64,000 nt of DNA, taken from contig CAYZVC010000002.1 in assembly GCA_964482035.1 (NCBI GenBank), forward strand, positions 62,001-126,000, read 5' to 3'. The notes under the pieces were generated by a model. It saw only the letters and a program-made list of their open reading frames with translations. It had not been told where the DNA came from and did not search any database. Position 1 is the stretch's first letter. Each line of letters begins with the position of its first letter. Shown here in pieces: positions 8,917-17,795 of this stretch. The position numbers were made by a program, and so were the translations under genes. This DNA is from JANJWP01 sp964482035 (GTDB lineage Bacteria; Patescibacteriota; Gracilibacteria; BD1-5; UBA2023).

Positions 8917-9594
8917 TCAGTCCTTTCCGGCTTCGGAATCCTGGACGGATCCGGGGGCCTTTGGGATGACGAACGCCATTCGGTCGAACATCGCGTGGGC
9001 GAGGTTCTTGCCGTAATGCGCGGTGCGGTCGACCGCTTCGTCCCAGACGCTCGCCTGATTGAGGAAAGCTTCGAGACTCACGGAATGCCACGTGGGGTTC
9101 GGGAGGGGGATTTCACCGTGGCGGACGCCTTCGGCGAAATCGTGCTTCACCTTCATCCCCACCGACTTGGCGAGTTTGTCCATGCCCTCGTTCGTGACGA
9201 GGCACATGGTGACCAGTCTCGCGCAGCGGCGGTTTCCGGCATGCAGTATCGCCCGCTCCATCAAGGCTTTGGCTACGCCTTGGCCCCGGCCTTCCGGGAG
9301 TACCGATATGCCGACCTCGGCGATGCGGTCGTCGTCGTTTTCGTCGGTTGCCACCGATACGTGCGCCGCGCCGAGCAGTTCGCCCGAAGGGGAGAAATGC
9401 GCGAAGATTTCGTCCTCGCCCCGCGACATCCGGTCCCGGATCCTGCCTACGACGTTGTCGATGGCTTCGTCCTTGACGGCTTGGCAGAAGCGCAAGATAC
9501 GGTCTTCGTGGTCGAGCTTCTTGAGGTGTTCGGCGTACTTCTTGATATCCATCCGGGCGAGGGGACGGATGGGGGTTGCCGTAATGACGGGCAT
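8917..9594 (-). CDS. GNAT family N-acetyltransferase, Shine-Dalgarno class, ends in UGA
   Basis: 225 residues. The GNAT core is clear: AHFSPSGELLGAAHVSV, then EVGISVLPEGRGQGVAKALM with the acetyl-CoA pyrophosphate loop Q/RxxGxG/A, and LVTNEGMDKLAKSVGM, the usual late helix. Substrate unknown; N-acetylation of a small molecule or protein is the family role. AAGGAGG lies six bases before the ATG at 9594. It ends in UGA directly ahead of a terminator; glycine readthrough would give about 25 extra residues up to a TAG. No internal UGA. A TTGCCA-N16-TATCGT promoter sits in the short gap to the preceding gene. Confidence 0.8.
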   Translation of the reverse strand: MPVITATPIRPLARMDIKKYAEHLKKLDHEDRILRFCQAVKDEAIDNVVGRIRDRMSRGEDEIFAHFSPSGELLGAAHVSVATDENDDDRIAEVGISVLPEGRGQGVAKALMERAILHAGNRRCARLVTMCLVTNEGMDKLAKSVGMKVKHDFAEGVRHGEIPLPNPTWHSVSLEAFLNQASVWDEAVDRTAHYGKNLAHAMFDRMAFVIPKAPGSVQDSEAGKD

Positions 9595-9637
9595 GGGTGC
9601 CTCCTTTCGTCGTTCGTTCCGGGATTGGAACGGAACC

Positions 9638-9665
9638 ACGATACGTGCGGACGTCGAATTGGCAA
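9638..9665 (-). promoter_or_regulatory. Promoter of the acetyltransferase gene
   Basis: TTGCCA, 16 bases, TATCGT on the minus strand, between the upstream terminator and the AAGGAGG site. Confidence 0.5.
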
Positions 9666-9669
9666 GAAA

Positions 9670-9693
9670 AAGCCCCCTCGTGCGAGGGGGCTT
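9670..9693 (-). terminator. Terminator of the 9715-10305 gene
   Basis: Perfect AAGCCCCCTCG/CGAGGGGGCTT hairpin with CTTTTTCTT behind it on the minus strand. Confidence 0.9.
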
Positions 9694-9714
9694 GGGAACC
9701 TTGCGGTCCGGTTC

Positions 9715-10305
9715 TCAGGACTTCTTGCCGAAGCCGGAGGACATGGAGGTCGCGAAGGCGGGGGTGATCGACTTGCCGAGCGTCGATTCGGATGCCGAAG
9801 ACAGCATGCCGAGGCCGATCGAGAGCAGAGCGGACGCGGCGCTGGCCATGCCGTGGTAGCCGTAGGAGAACAGCGTGGCGGCATCGGCGTGCGGCAGCGA
9901 ACCGAACGAAACGGTCGAACCGGACTTGTCGAACTTGCCGAACGAGGCGAAATCTTCGCTCGTGACGGCGCTGCCGGAACCGATGATGTCGGCCTTGGAG
10001 CAGCCCAGGTTGATCGACTTGAGCAACGCGAACTTGAGCAGCGAAACGCTGGATTCGGAGTCCATGGAGCCGTCGTCGAAGACCTTGATGGAAGCGGTCT
10101 TGCCGGATTCGGAAGTCGAAATGTCGATGGTCACGGCGCCGTTGATCTCGTTGCCCTTGAAGTGGCAGAGTGCGAGGCTCGAATGCGTCGGGATCACGTA
10201 ACGCGCGAAAGCGTTCTTGTCGCCGCCCGTATCCGAAGCGAAAGCCTGGAGAGCGTGGGCGATGAGGGGGGTAACCAGCAGCGAGGCGGTGGTCATTTTC
10301 TTCAT
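9715..10305 (-). CDS. Exported protein of unknown function, Shine-Dalgarno class, ends in UGA
   Basis: 196 residues with a cleavable-looking signal (MKKMTTASLLVTPLIAHALQ, AFA-S). The mature part is Ser/Gly/Ala-rich with a hydrophobic, helical-looking C-terminal region (SAASALLSIGLGML). No family recognised. AAGGAAG lies eight bases before the start. Leucine is often CTG here, while neighbours with sense UGA use CTC almost exclusively. The stop is UGA; as glycine it would continue in frame through a perfect terminator and a second promoter into the acetyltransferase gene, giving an absurd secreted-to-cytosolic fusion. Confidence 0.65.
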   Translation of the reverse strand: MKKMTTASLLVTPLIAHALQAFASDTGGDKNAFARYVIPTHSSLALCHFKGNEINGAVTIDISTSESGKTASIKVFDDGSMDSESSVSLLKFALLKSINLGCSKADIIGSGSAVTSEDFASFGKFDKSGSTVSFGSLPHADAATLFSYGYHGMASAASALLSIGLGMLSSASESTLGKSITPAFATSMSSGFGKKS

Positions 10306-10363
10306 GGAGTCTTCCTTCCTTGGGTTGGTTTGGGTTTTTGCTCCCGGTACGGGAGGTTGGTGA

Positions 10364-10436
10364 ACTATATTCGGGAATATATATTGTCAATACTTTTCAC
10401 GTGAAAAATTGACTTTCGTCGGACGGTAGTTAGAAA
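10364..10436. promoter_or_regulatory. Divergent promoter pair with central palindrome
   Basis: Minus strand: TTGACA (10385-10390), 15 bases, TATAGT (10364-10369). Plus strand: TTGACT (10409-10414), 16 bases, TAGAAA (10431-10436). Between the two -35 elements lies the perfect palindrome TTTTCACGTGAAAA (10394-10407), well placed to control both genes. Confidence 0.65.
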
Positions 10437-10472
10437 TTACCCGTCATTTTTCAAATCAAAGGGAGGTTTCAA

Positions 10473-10919
10473 ATGGCAAGGGATCCGAGAATCATGTACG
10501 TCGAAGAGCGTGACGGGAAACCGCACGTGCTCAGCGACGAGGAGCTGGACCGGAAGGAGGCGGTACAAAAAGTCGTCGTCAGGATGTTTTTCGTCCTTTC
10601 GATCATCGTCGGCCCGGGCCTGATGGGGCTCGTCGCGCTGTTTTCCGATTACCAGCCCAGTTACCTCGGGGCGTTCGTCATCGCGAACGCGATCACTACG
10701 GCTCTGACCATCGTAGTGAAATTTCCCGACCGTACGGGAGAAACCATACTCAAAGGAACGCTCCTGTTTCTGGTTATCGGTATCGTCGGGCTTTGGGCGG
10801 TCGAGTGGCTGGTCGGTCTCGTCTTTACGGGATTCGCCATCCCGCTCTTCTGGGTGTGGGCGGGCGCGCTCCCGTTTTACATGAACTGGAAAAACGCCAA
10901 ACATCTCGGCGCCGCCTGA
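10473..10919 (+). CDS. Small membrane protein with four hydrophobic segments, Shine-Dalgarno class, ends in UGA
   Basis: 148 residues. A 30-residue charged cytoplasmic start is followed by four hydrophobic stretches (MFFVLSIIVGPGLMGLVALF, YLGAFVIANAITTALTIVV, TLLFLVIGIVGLWAVEWLVG, GFAIPLFWVWAGALPFYM). No family recognised. AAAGGGAGG precedes the start by about six bases. It ends in UGA 17 bases before a strong hairpin; glycine readthrough would reach a TAG after 18 more codons, through the hairpin. Transcribed divergently from the exported 9715-10305 protein, perhaps under shared control. Confidence 0.65.
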   Translation: MARDPRIMYVEERDGKPHVLSDEELDRKEAVQKVVVRMFFVLSIIVGPGLMGLVALFSDYQPSYLGAFVIANAITTALTIVVKFPDRTGETILKGTLLFLVIGIVGLWAVEWLVGLVFTGFAIPLFWVWAGALPFYMNWKNAKHLGAA

Positions 10920-10936
10920 TTTCGGTCAGGCGAATC

Positions 10937-10963
10937 AAAAAACTCCCCGGTCGGGGAGTTTTT
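10937..10963 (+). terminator. Terminator behind the 10473-10919 gene
   Basis: AAAAACTCCCC/GGGGAGTTTTT stem-loop with a T-run. Confidence 0.85.
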
Positions 10964-11020
10964 CATTATTCGCTAGCGGGCGGAGCTTTTCCGAACCGCA
11001 CCGGTTCCGGGCTTTCGACC

Positions 11021-12409
11021 CTATGCGGCAACGAGGCGGTACCGCAGGTCGTCCACGTTGCCCGCGCCGAGGAGCACGAACACGCATTCGCCCGGATGGG
11101 CCGCGTCGTAGGCCGCGATTTCGTCAGCGGCCGAATCCAATCCGTTTCCGCCGCGCACGTTCGGGTAGCGGGGACGCAGGGTATCGAGAAGGCGTCCCAC
11201 GGTCATCCATTCGACGTCTTCTTTCTTGTCGCGGGAGAAATAGATGTCGGGGATGAGCAGCTCGTCCGCCGCGTCGAACGCGGAGGCGAATTCGTTCAGA
11301 AGTTCGCGGGTCCTCGAATACTGGTGCGGCTGGAAGGTGACGAAGAGCGTCTTGTCCGAATACTTTTCCTTGAGCGCCTCGAGGGTGGGGCGGATTTCGG
11401 TAGGGTGGTGGCCGTAGTCCGAAACGACGAGGTTGCCGTTCTGGGTATTTCCAACGATTTCGCTACGCCTCCATGAGCCGCGGTATTTTTCGAGTGCTGG
11501 GGCGACGTCGGCTTCCGGAACGCCGGAAAGCAGAAGCGCCACGTATGCCAAACGCGCGTCTTGGGCGAGGTGTTCGCCCGGTACGGCGAGCTCCATCTCG
11601 GGGAACGGCTTTTTTACTCCGTCCGGACCGACGAATCCGTCTTTGTCTACGAAGTAAACATCGAGATGCTTGGCACTTTCGGACGCCGCGACCGTGCGCG
11701 AGTTTTCGCAATCCGCGGAGAGTACGGCGGCTTTTTTAGTGTTCGCGAGGAAGCTTTCGAAGGCGGAAAGGTAATCCGGCAGGTCTTTGTAGTAGTCGAG
11801 GTGGTCGAGGTCGATATTGGTAATGACCGCGATATCCGGAGCGTAGCGGAGGAACGAACGGCGGTACTCGCACGCTTCGATGGCGAAGACGGGGTTCTTC
11901 GGGTCGAAATGCCCGTTCTTTCCATCGAACTGTGGCACCTGCGTACCTACGACGGTCGATCCGCCAAAACCCGATTCGACGAGCGCGGTGCCGATCATGG
12001 CCGTGGTGGTCGATTTGCCGTGGCTGCCGGCGACGGCGATGCCCCTTTTGTCGTTGAAGAGTTCGGCGAGCGCTTCCGGGTACGACAAACGGCGCACGCC
12101 CATTTCGTGGGACTTGCGGATTTCCGGGTTCGAAAGCACCTGTTCTTCCTTGGGGAGGTCGGGCTTGGTGACGACGGCTTCGGAGTAGACGAGGAGGGAA
12201 GTGTCCGCCGGAACGTTCTCGGCCGCGTGGCCTACGAAAACGGAAATCCCCTCCGCCTGGAGGGCGCGGGTGACGGCGGATTCGGATCCGTCGGAACCGG
12301 AAACGGCCCATCCGGATTCTTTATAGTAGCGGGCCACGGCGGAAACGCCGATACCGCCGATGCCGACCACGTGGAGGTGCGGCGCCTGGTTTGCGTTGGT
12401 TTTTTCCAT
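11021..12409 (-). CDS. murC: UDP-N-acetylmuramate--L-alanine ligase
   Basis: 462 residues, the usual MurC length. The enzyme adds L-Ala to UDP-MurNAc with ATP in the cytoplasm, first step of the peptidoglycan stem peptide. Visible signatures: N-terminal Rossmann motif HVVGIGGIGVSAVARYY, the ATP P-loop VAGSHGKSTTTAMIGTAL near residue 110, NIDLDHLDYYKD, and the C-terminal SDYGHHPTEIRPTLEALK with FVTFQPHQYSRT, which separates MurC from MurD/E/F. No UGA occurs. I start at the ATG at 12409 (MEKTNANQAPHLHVVG); the frame stays open upstream but enters the promoter region of the divergent NlpC/P60 gene. Ends in TAG. Confidence 0.95.
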   Translation of the reverse strand: MEKTNANQAPHLHVVGIGGIGVSAVARYYKESGWAVSGSDGSESAVTRALQAEGISVFVGHAAENVPADTSLLVYSEAVVTKPDLPKEEQVLSNPEIRKSHEMGVRRLSYPEALAELFNDKRGIAVAGSHGKSTTTAMIGTALVESGFGGSTVVGTQVPQFDGKNGHFDPKNPVFAIEACEYRRSFLRYAPDIAVITNIDLDHLDYYKDLPDYLSAFESFLANTKKAAVLSADCENSRTVAASESAKHLDVYFVDKDGFVGPDGVKKPFPEMELAVPGEHLAQDARLAYVALLLSGVPEADVAPALEKYRGSWRRSEIVGNTQNGNLVVSDYGHHPTEIRPTLEALKEKYSDKTLFVTFQPHQYSRTRELLNEFASAFDAADELLIPDIYFSRDKKEDVEWMTVGRLLDTLRPRYPNVRGGNGLDSAADEIAAYDAAHPGECVFVLLGAGNVDDLRYRLVAA

Positions 12410-12515
12410 GCGGAGATGATATCCCGCCCCGCTTCCGAAGCAACCCGAGGTGGTGAAAATCACGACTTCCCCGGCCTTTTTTCCGTCCTGCTCCGCAAAT
12501 ATCCCAACATAGGGC

Positions 12516-12543
12516 TTGACAATTCGTATTCGCGTTTTACTAT
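12516..12543 (+). promoter_or_regulatory. Promoter of the NlpC/P60 gene
   Basis: TTGACA, 16 bases, TACTAT, about 78 bases before the start codon at 12621. Confidence 0.7.
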
Positions 12544-12620
12544 CCACGTATCAAAAACCAAAGACCAATACAGATTCTCCTCATTAGGAAGCCATTTCTG
12601 TCACTAACGGAATTCACCGT

Positions 12621-14456
12621 ATGCGTACTGCCGCAGGTCTTTCCGACGTTTCCCGACACGTCGCGACCGCTCCCAAGAACGGAGCCGTAACCCCGAAGAA
12701 GGGGATTTTTGCCAAGATTTCCGAATACGCCCGCCGCGTCGCCGGCATCGTCGGACTCGTAGCCGGAGCCGGAATCGCCGCCGCATCCAACGGTCCGGCG
12801 CCGCAATATTGGGAAAGGACGGACGGCGTCGCCGTCACCAAGCCGGACGCTCCCGGAACCCCGACCCCGAATTCGCCGTCACGCGCGGCGGCCACCCAGC
12901 TTCGCGACCGCGAATGGAAGGCCGTAGTCGAAAAGGGCGTGGGCGCCAAGGATTTTGCCATGAAGGCGTTTTGAACCGACGACTGGGGACTCCTCGTCGA
13001 CGAAGAGGGCAACCGCCTTTCCGATCCGACCAAACTCCGTCAAGGAAAGCGCTATCTCGTCGCCAAGGACGCCAAAGACGCGCAGATCGTCGCCGCCGCC
13101 GTACGGGCGATGGGATGAATGAGCCTTTCCGCTCCCGCCACGAAATCCAAGCCGTCCGTTTCCGCCGGACACGCTGCCGTTTCCAAACCGGCCGCCCGCC
13201 AATCCGAAATCAAAATGACTCCCGACGCGCTCGTTTCGAACGCCGAAGCCCATCTTGGCAAACCGTACCGTCTCGGCGCGAACGGCGTAAAATCCATCGA
13301 CTGCTCCCAACTCGTCGTGGAAACCCTCAAGAAGGCGGGGATCGTCGGCGAAAAATTCGACACTACCGCCGCGGGATTCCACGGAATGTCGAAGGTGAAA
13401 AAGGTTTCGAACGTCGAAAAGGGCGACCTCCTCTTCCTCCATAAGGGATCCGGCCACGTCAGCCACGTTGCCATCGCCCTCTCCGCCCCGGACGCCAAGG
13501 GGTACATCGACATCATCGACGCGTCTTCTTCGCAGGGCGCTGTCACCAAACGCAAATTCCACATGAGCATGGCGGGGCTTTCCGCAGGCTCCCTCCCGTT
13601 CGTAGGAACGACCGTCGTTCCGGATTCGCTTCCGGTATACGCCAAGGCCGTCGAGTCGACCAAGGTGGCCCTCGCCGACGCCGCCGAAACGGTGGTCGAC
13701 GCCGGAAGCAAGACGCTCTCCGCCGTGGGGAACGCTGTGATTCCTTCCGCCCATGCCGAAGAAGTTCCGCGCGCCAAGGTTCAGAAACCGGTCCGCGTCG
13801 CGGTAAAGCCGTACGGTTCGACCGTGGCGAAATCCGCCGCTCCGGTACGCTCCGCTTCCGTGGCCCCGGTTCGTCCGACCGTCGTCGCGAGCGCTCCGGA
13901 GGCTCCGCAGAAGCTCGTCGCCCTCGATTTCGAAATTCCGTCGGAAACCGCTTCTTCGACCTACGTCGAAACCCCGAAGTTCGTCGAAGTCGAACGCCCG
14001 ACCGCCAAGATTCTCGATTTCCCGGCTCCGCAGACCGCCAAGGTGGCCGCCGTTACCGAAAAGGTCGAAGCCCGCGTCAACGCGACCGTCGTCAACCTCG
14101 CGTCCCGCGTGTCCGACCGCGACCAGGCCGCGTCGATCCGCGCGAGCCTCGAGAAGAAGAGCCTCTCCGAACAGATCGAACACTTCCGCGCGATTTCGGA
14201 AGCCGCCAACGATCCGATCTTCTCGATGAAGGCCGACGTCACCGCGAGCAAGCTCGAGATGGTCAAACTCCACGGCGAACGCAAACTCGTATCGGACAAC
14301 ATCTCGTACTACAAGATTCAGGCTGCCAAGTCCGTCCCGGGCGCGTACGAAACCGTCGTCAAACTGAACAAGGTCGCCGCGTCGCTCGATTCGAAAATCC
14401 AGAACCTCAAGATGGCCGTCAACGACGCCGAATTCCAACTGAAGAAGGCCGCGTAA
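12621..14456 (+). CDS. Exported NlpC/P60 domain protein with long C-terminal stalk
   Basis: 611 residues with UGA-glycine at 12972 and 13116. A hydrophobic segment near residues 38-58 (VAGIVGLVAGAGIAAAS) should lead it to the membrane or outside. Around residues 205-300 lies an NlpC/P60 core: YRLGANGVKSIDCSQLVVET with the catalytic Cys, and KGDLLFLHKGSGHVSHVAIA with the catalytic His, implying cleavage of peptidoglycan stem peptides. The rest is a Val/Ala/Pro-rich linker and a helical C-terminus without recognised domain. It is divergent from murC, fitting a wall-maintenance role. No Shine-Dalgarno site. Ends in TAA before a strong terminator. Confidence 0.85.
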
Positions 14457-14472
14457 GTGCAAAGGTCTAGAA

Positions 14473-14501
14473 AATCCCCCGGGAAACCGGGGGATTTTTT
14501 T
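14473..14501. terminator. Terminator between NlpC/P60 gene and murD
   Basis: AATCCCCCGG/CCGGGGGATT stem and TTTTTTT on the plus strand; convergent genes on both sides. Confidence 0.9.
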
Positions 14502-14521
14502 GGTCGTGTCGGAACGCCGAA

Positions 14522-15922
14522 CTATCGGATTTTCGCCACTGCTTCGCGGAACTTGTTGGCACGGTCGAGATAATCTTTGAAAAGCCCGAAACTCGCGCAA
14601 CCGGGCGAGAGTAACACGGTTTGCCCGCTCGATGCGCTTTCGGACGCGGCGGTTACGGCCTCTTGCATGTCTTTGCAGACGCGGTGCGGAACTCCGGCTT
14701 TTTCGCAAATGCCCGCGAGCTGCTCGGCCGTAGCGCCGATGAGCGCGGCGAACGCGACTTTTTCGGAGAGCGGGTTTTCGAGCCCTTCGAACGGGTCGCC
14801 CTTGTCGGAGCCTCCGGCGATGAGACGGACGGATTTCGGTTTGAAAGCGCCCAGTGCGGCCTTGAGGCTCTGGCAGGAAGTGGACTTGGAATCGTCCACG
14901 TAACGGACGCCGTTTTTCTCGACGACGAATTCGAGGCGGTGGGCGAGTCCGCCGATATCCTTAAGGTACGTTTTCGTGCGCTTGGAGCATATCTTCATCG
15001 CGTTTCCGACTACCGCTACCGAAAGGATGTTGAGCGCGTTGTGGAGCCCGGAAAAACGGGTTTCTTCGAGCCGGTATTTCTTGCGGCCGGTGACGGTGAT
15101 GTCGTGGCCGTCGGTACGGTCGCGGAGCTCCGTGGCGAATTCGGGGCTTTTCGAAGTTTTCGCGGCGAGCGCGGCGTTTTCCGAAGTTTTCGATCCGGAT
15201 TCGACCGAACCGAAAAACCGCATCTGCGGAAGCGCTTCGAACTTCACCCCCCAGGATGCCGCGCGCGCCGGAACCTGCGCGTTCACGGCGGCGGTACCGG
15301 TGGTGAGGCGGGCGAGCGCGAGCTTGTCGCGGAGGTACTCGGCGAGGTCGGCGTGCCAGTTGAGGTGGTCGGATTCGAGATTGGTAAAAATCGAGTGGTC
15401 GGTTTTGAAGCCGCCTTCGCGTTCGCCCTTCGGGAGTTTTTCGAGCATCGCGAGCGAGTGCGCGGAACCTACGTCGTGGAGCATGAAGCTCGAACATTCG
15501 ATGACGATGACGCCGCGTTTCAGTCCCTTTTCGCGAATTTGGCGGACGGTCTCGGAGAAAGGGATTTCGAAATTTCCCGAAAGGAAGACCTTGTCGTCGC
15601 CGTATTCGCGGCGGAAGAGTTCGAAGAGGATCCAAGCGGTGGTGGATTTTCCGTCGGTCCCCGTGACCGAGACGATCTTGAACCCTTTCGGCAAGTACCG
15701 GTGCGCGAAGTCGAGTTCCGAAAGCACGTTGCCGCCAGCATGGGCTCGGTTGGTAGGCGGGACTCCCGGTGTGGGGATGACCGCGAGGTATTCTTGAGCA
15801 TCGAATTCCGCGTCGGAATCGTCTTTCTGCACGATGTCGATGCCGAGGGATTTCGAGAGCGCGACGACGGCTTCGCCGACGCGGGCCTTGCCGTAGAAGA
15901 GAATGGACGGGGTTTCCTTCAC
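14522..15922 (-). CDS. murD: UDP-N-acetylmuramoylalanine--D-glutamate ligase
   Basis: 466 residues. MurD adds D-Glu to UDP-MurNAc-L-Ala; MurI, encoded at 21634-22341, supplies the D-Glu. Mur ligase signatures: SVTGTDGKSTTAWILFELF (P-loop), ECSSFMLHDV, TNLESDHLNWHADLAEYLRD, the Lys/His region FSGLHNALNILS, and the C-terminal YVDDSKSTSCQSLKAAL and LIAGGSDKGDPFE typical of MurD. No ATG lies near the expected N-terminus; the GTG at 15922 gives a good fit, although the frame stays open upstream and overlaps the divergent gene. Ends in TAG. No sense UGA. Confidence 0.9.
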   Translation of the reverse strand: MKETPSILFYGKARVGEAVVALSKSLGIDIVQKDDSDAEFDAQEYLAVIPTPGVPPTNRAHAGGNVLSELDFAHRYLPKGFKIVSVTGTDGKSTTAWILFELFRREYGDDKVFLSGNFEIPFSETVRQIREKGLKRGVIVIECSSFMLHDVGSAHSLAMLEKLPKGEREGGFKTDHSIFTNLESDHLNWHADLAEYLRDKLALARLTTGTAAVNAQVPARAASWGVKFEALPQMRFFGSVESGSKTSENAALAAKTSKSPEFATELRDRTDGHDITVTGRKKYRLEETRFSGLHNALNILSVAVVGNAMKICSKRTKTYLKDIGGLAHRLEFVVEKNGVRYVDDSKSTSCQSLKAALGAFKPKSVRLIAGGSDKGDPFEGLENPLSEKVAFAALIGATAEQLAGICEKAGVPHRVCKDMQEAVTAASESASSGQTVLLSPGCASFGLFKDYLDRANKFREAVAKIR

Positions 15923-16004
15923 TTTTTTCGAAATTAGGGTAAAATAGGGAAGTTCCCTACGTGTCGGAACCAATATATCCGACCGAAACCGATTTCCCAA
16001 ACCC

Positions 16005-17762
16005 GTGTCCGAAAAAAAGCTCCATACCCCCACCCACGTTTCGCCCTCACCGACCGGAAAACACGTCGTCAAAACCGATAAGAACTGGGACGAGCGTTTC
16101 AATGCGGGCGGGCCATACGTGGCCGTTCCGGTGAAGCGTTTCGCCGGCAAGGTCCTCCACGACGAAAAGAAGGACCATTTCACCGTGGCCCGCCTTTCCG
16201 CCAATTTTCTCGGTACTCTCAACCGGAAGACCCGCGAACGCGTCGCCCAGGCGCTGGTAGATTCGACCAACGGAAAATCCGTGGCCGACCTCGTTGTCGA
16301 GGGGATGAAGATCGACGTGGCCCAAGCACTCAGGAACCGGGGCGTCCACGATTTCTCTTCGTATGAGGCCGTGCACGGCGAATCCCGGTTCTTTTCGGAG
16401 CTGACCGAAATGGACCTCCTTTCGAGCGAAAGCATGACGGCGGACGAAATCCACAAGGTCGTGACTTCGCTCCTTACGACCGATAAGGGCAACTCCCTCC
16501 ACGACAAGGAAGCGGTCGAAACGATCAACCGCACCTACAAGTTCGCCCTCGACTTTCTCGACCTCCTCGGCATCACGCCAAACGAAACCCAGCAGTCGCG
16601 CAAGTTCGCCTCGGTGGAAGAGTTCGTGGCGCACGTCGATTCGCTCAAGCCGGGCAACCGCAAGAACGGCTACGGCATGGTCATCGAGTGTGCCATCATC
16701 CGCGCGATGGACGACGTCCACGACGTGCTTTCCAATGACCGCTATAAGAAGCTCGACCAGGAAGCCAAGCTGGTTTTGGAAAAGATCCGCTCGTATCCGG
16801 GCGTGACGCTCAAAGATTTGGGCGAAGGAAAATTCCTCATCTCGTACGTTCCGACGTCCGCTAAAAATTCGCACAAGTTCTTCCAGGGAACTCTCCATAT
16901 GCGAGAAAAGAACTTCTTCAAGATCCTCTTGAAGATGGCATTCAACCGCAAATATACCAATGTCGATTCGCTCAAAGACCTCCTCGGTCTCCGCTTCGAA
17001 ACCGAAAATCCCGACAAAGCCCACTTGGCGAACGCGGTGGAATTTTTCGCGAACGAAATCTTCGAAAAGTGCGAATACGACCAAAAGGGCAACCTGGTCG
17101 ACCTTGAAGACCTGCGAACGCGCGGCGTCCAAGTCGCCGAAGTGTCCCACCTCAAAGCTTCCACCGACGAAGACATCGCCAATGGCGACCTTACCGGACG
17201 CGTCGCCATGCGGTGAGGGAAATCCGGGGGCTCCAAGACGACCGGGGTCATCGAAATGCAGTTCCAGTACGTCTGAGGCATGGAAGGCGGATTCAAAACC
17301 AGCGAATACTACGATTTTAAGAAACTGCTTACGGCGTCCGCCCGCAAGATGAAGGGGTTCGACATCAAGAACCTCAAGTTCTTCATCCGACTTTTCCTCG
17401 CTTCGGCGACGGGGCTCAGCGAACAGGCGATCCTCGGCCGGCTGTTTTTTCCGCCCAAAATCCCGCGTTCGGTACGGAAACCCACGTATTCGCCCGACCA
17501 TCCGCATAAGAAATCGCCCAAGGAAGCCTTCATCGAAGACCATTGGGCCGAAGAACACGGTTTTCTCCTTCCCGTGGCAACCGGCGCCGGAGGTGTCCGC
17601 TTTACGACGTTGGACGCGTTTTCTCCCGAGTACTACGCCATTTACGGACGGTATTACCCCACGCCGGCCCGCATCGATTTCGATTATCTTCTCAAGATGT
17701 ACGAGCGCGCCTACGTCGACGACAAGGTTCGCGAATACCGCCACAAGGATTGGAGCGTGTAA
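16005..17762 (+). CDS. RelA/SpoT-like nucleotidyltransferase-fold protein (tentative)
   Basis: 585 residues with UGA-glycine at 17214 and 17274. The middle part resembles the RelA/SpoT synthetase core: MREKNFFKILLKM, VDSLKDLLGLRFE and, after the two UGAs, GVIEMQFQYVGGMEGGFKTS, reminiscent of the catalytic EhQ segment. No HD hydrolase, TGS or ACT domain is visible. If correct it would make or degrade an alarmone-like nucleotide, but the similarity is at fold level and the protein could be a lineage-specific relative with another role. Divergent from murD; both start regions share a short AT-rich gap. Ends in TAA at the foot of a terminator. Confidence 0.45.
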
Positions 17763-17764
17763 TG

Positions 17765-17795
17765 AAAATCCCCCGGAATTCCGGGGGATTTTTTT
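17765..17795. terminator. Bidirectional terminator, RelA-like gene and prepilin 17794-18882
   Basis: AAAATCCCCCGG/CCGGGGGATTTT with T-runs in both directions; the prepilin's TAA overlaps its edge. Confidence 0.85.
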
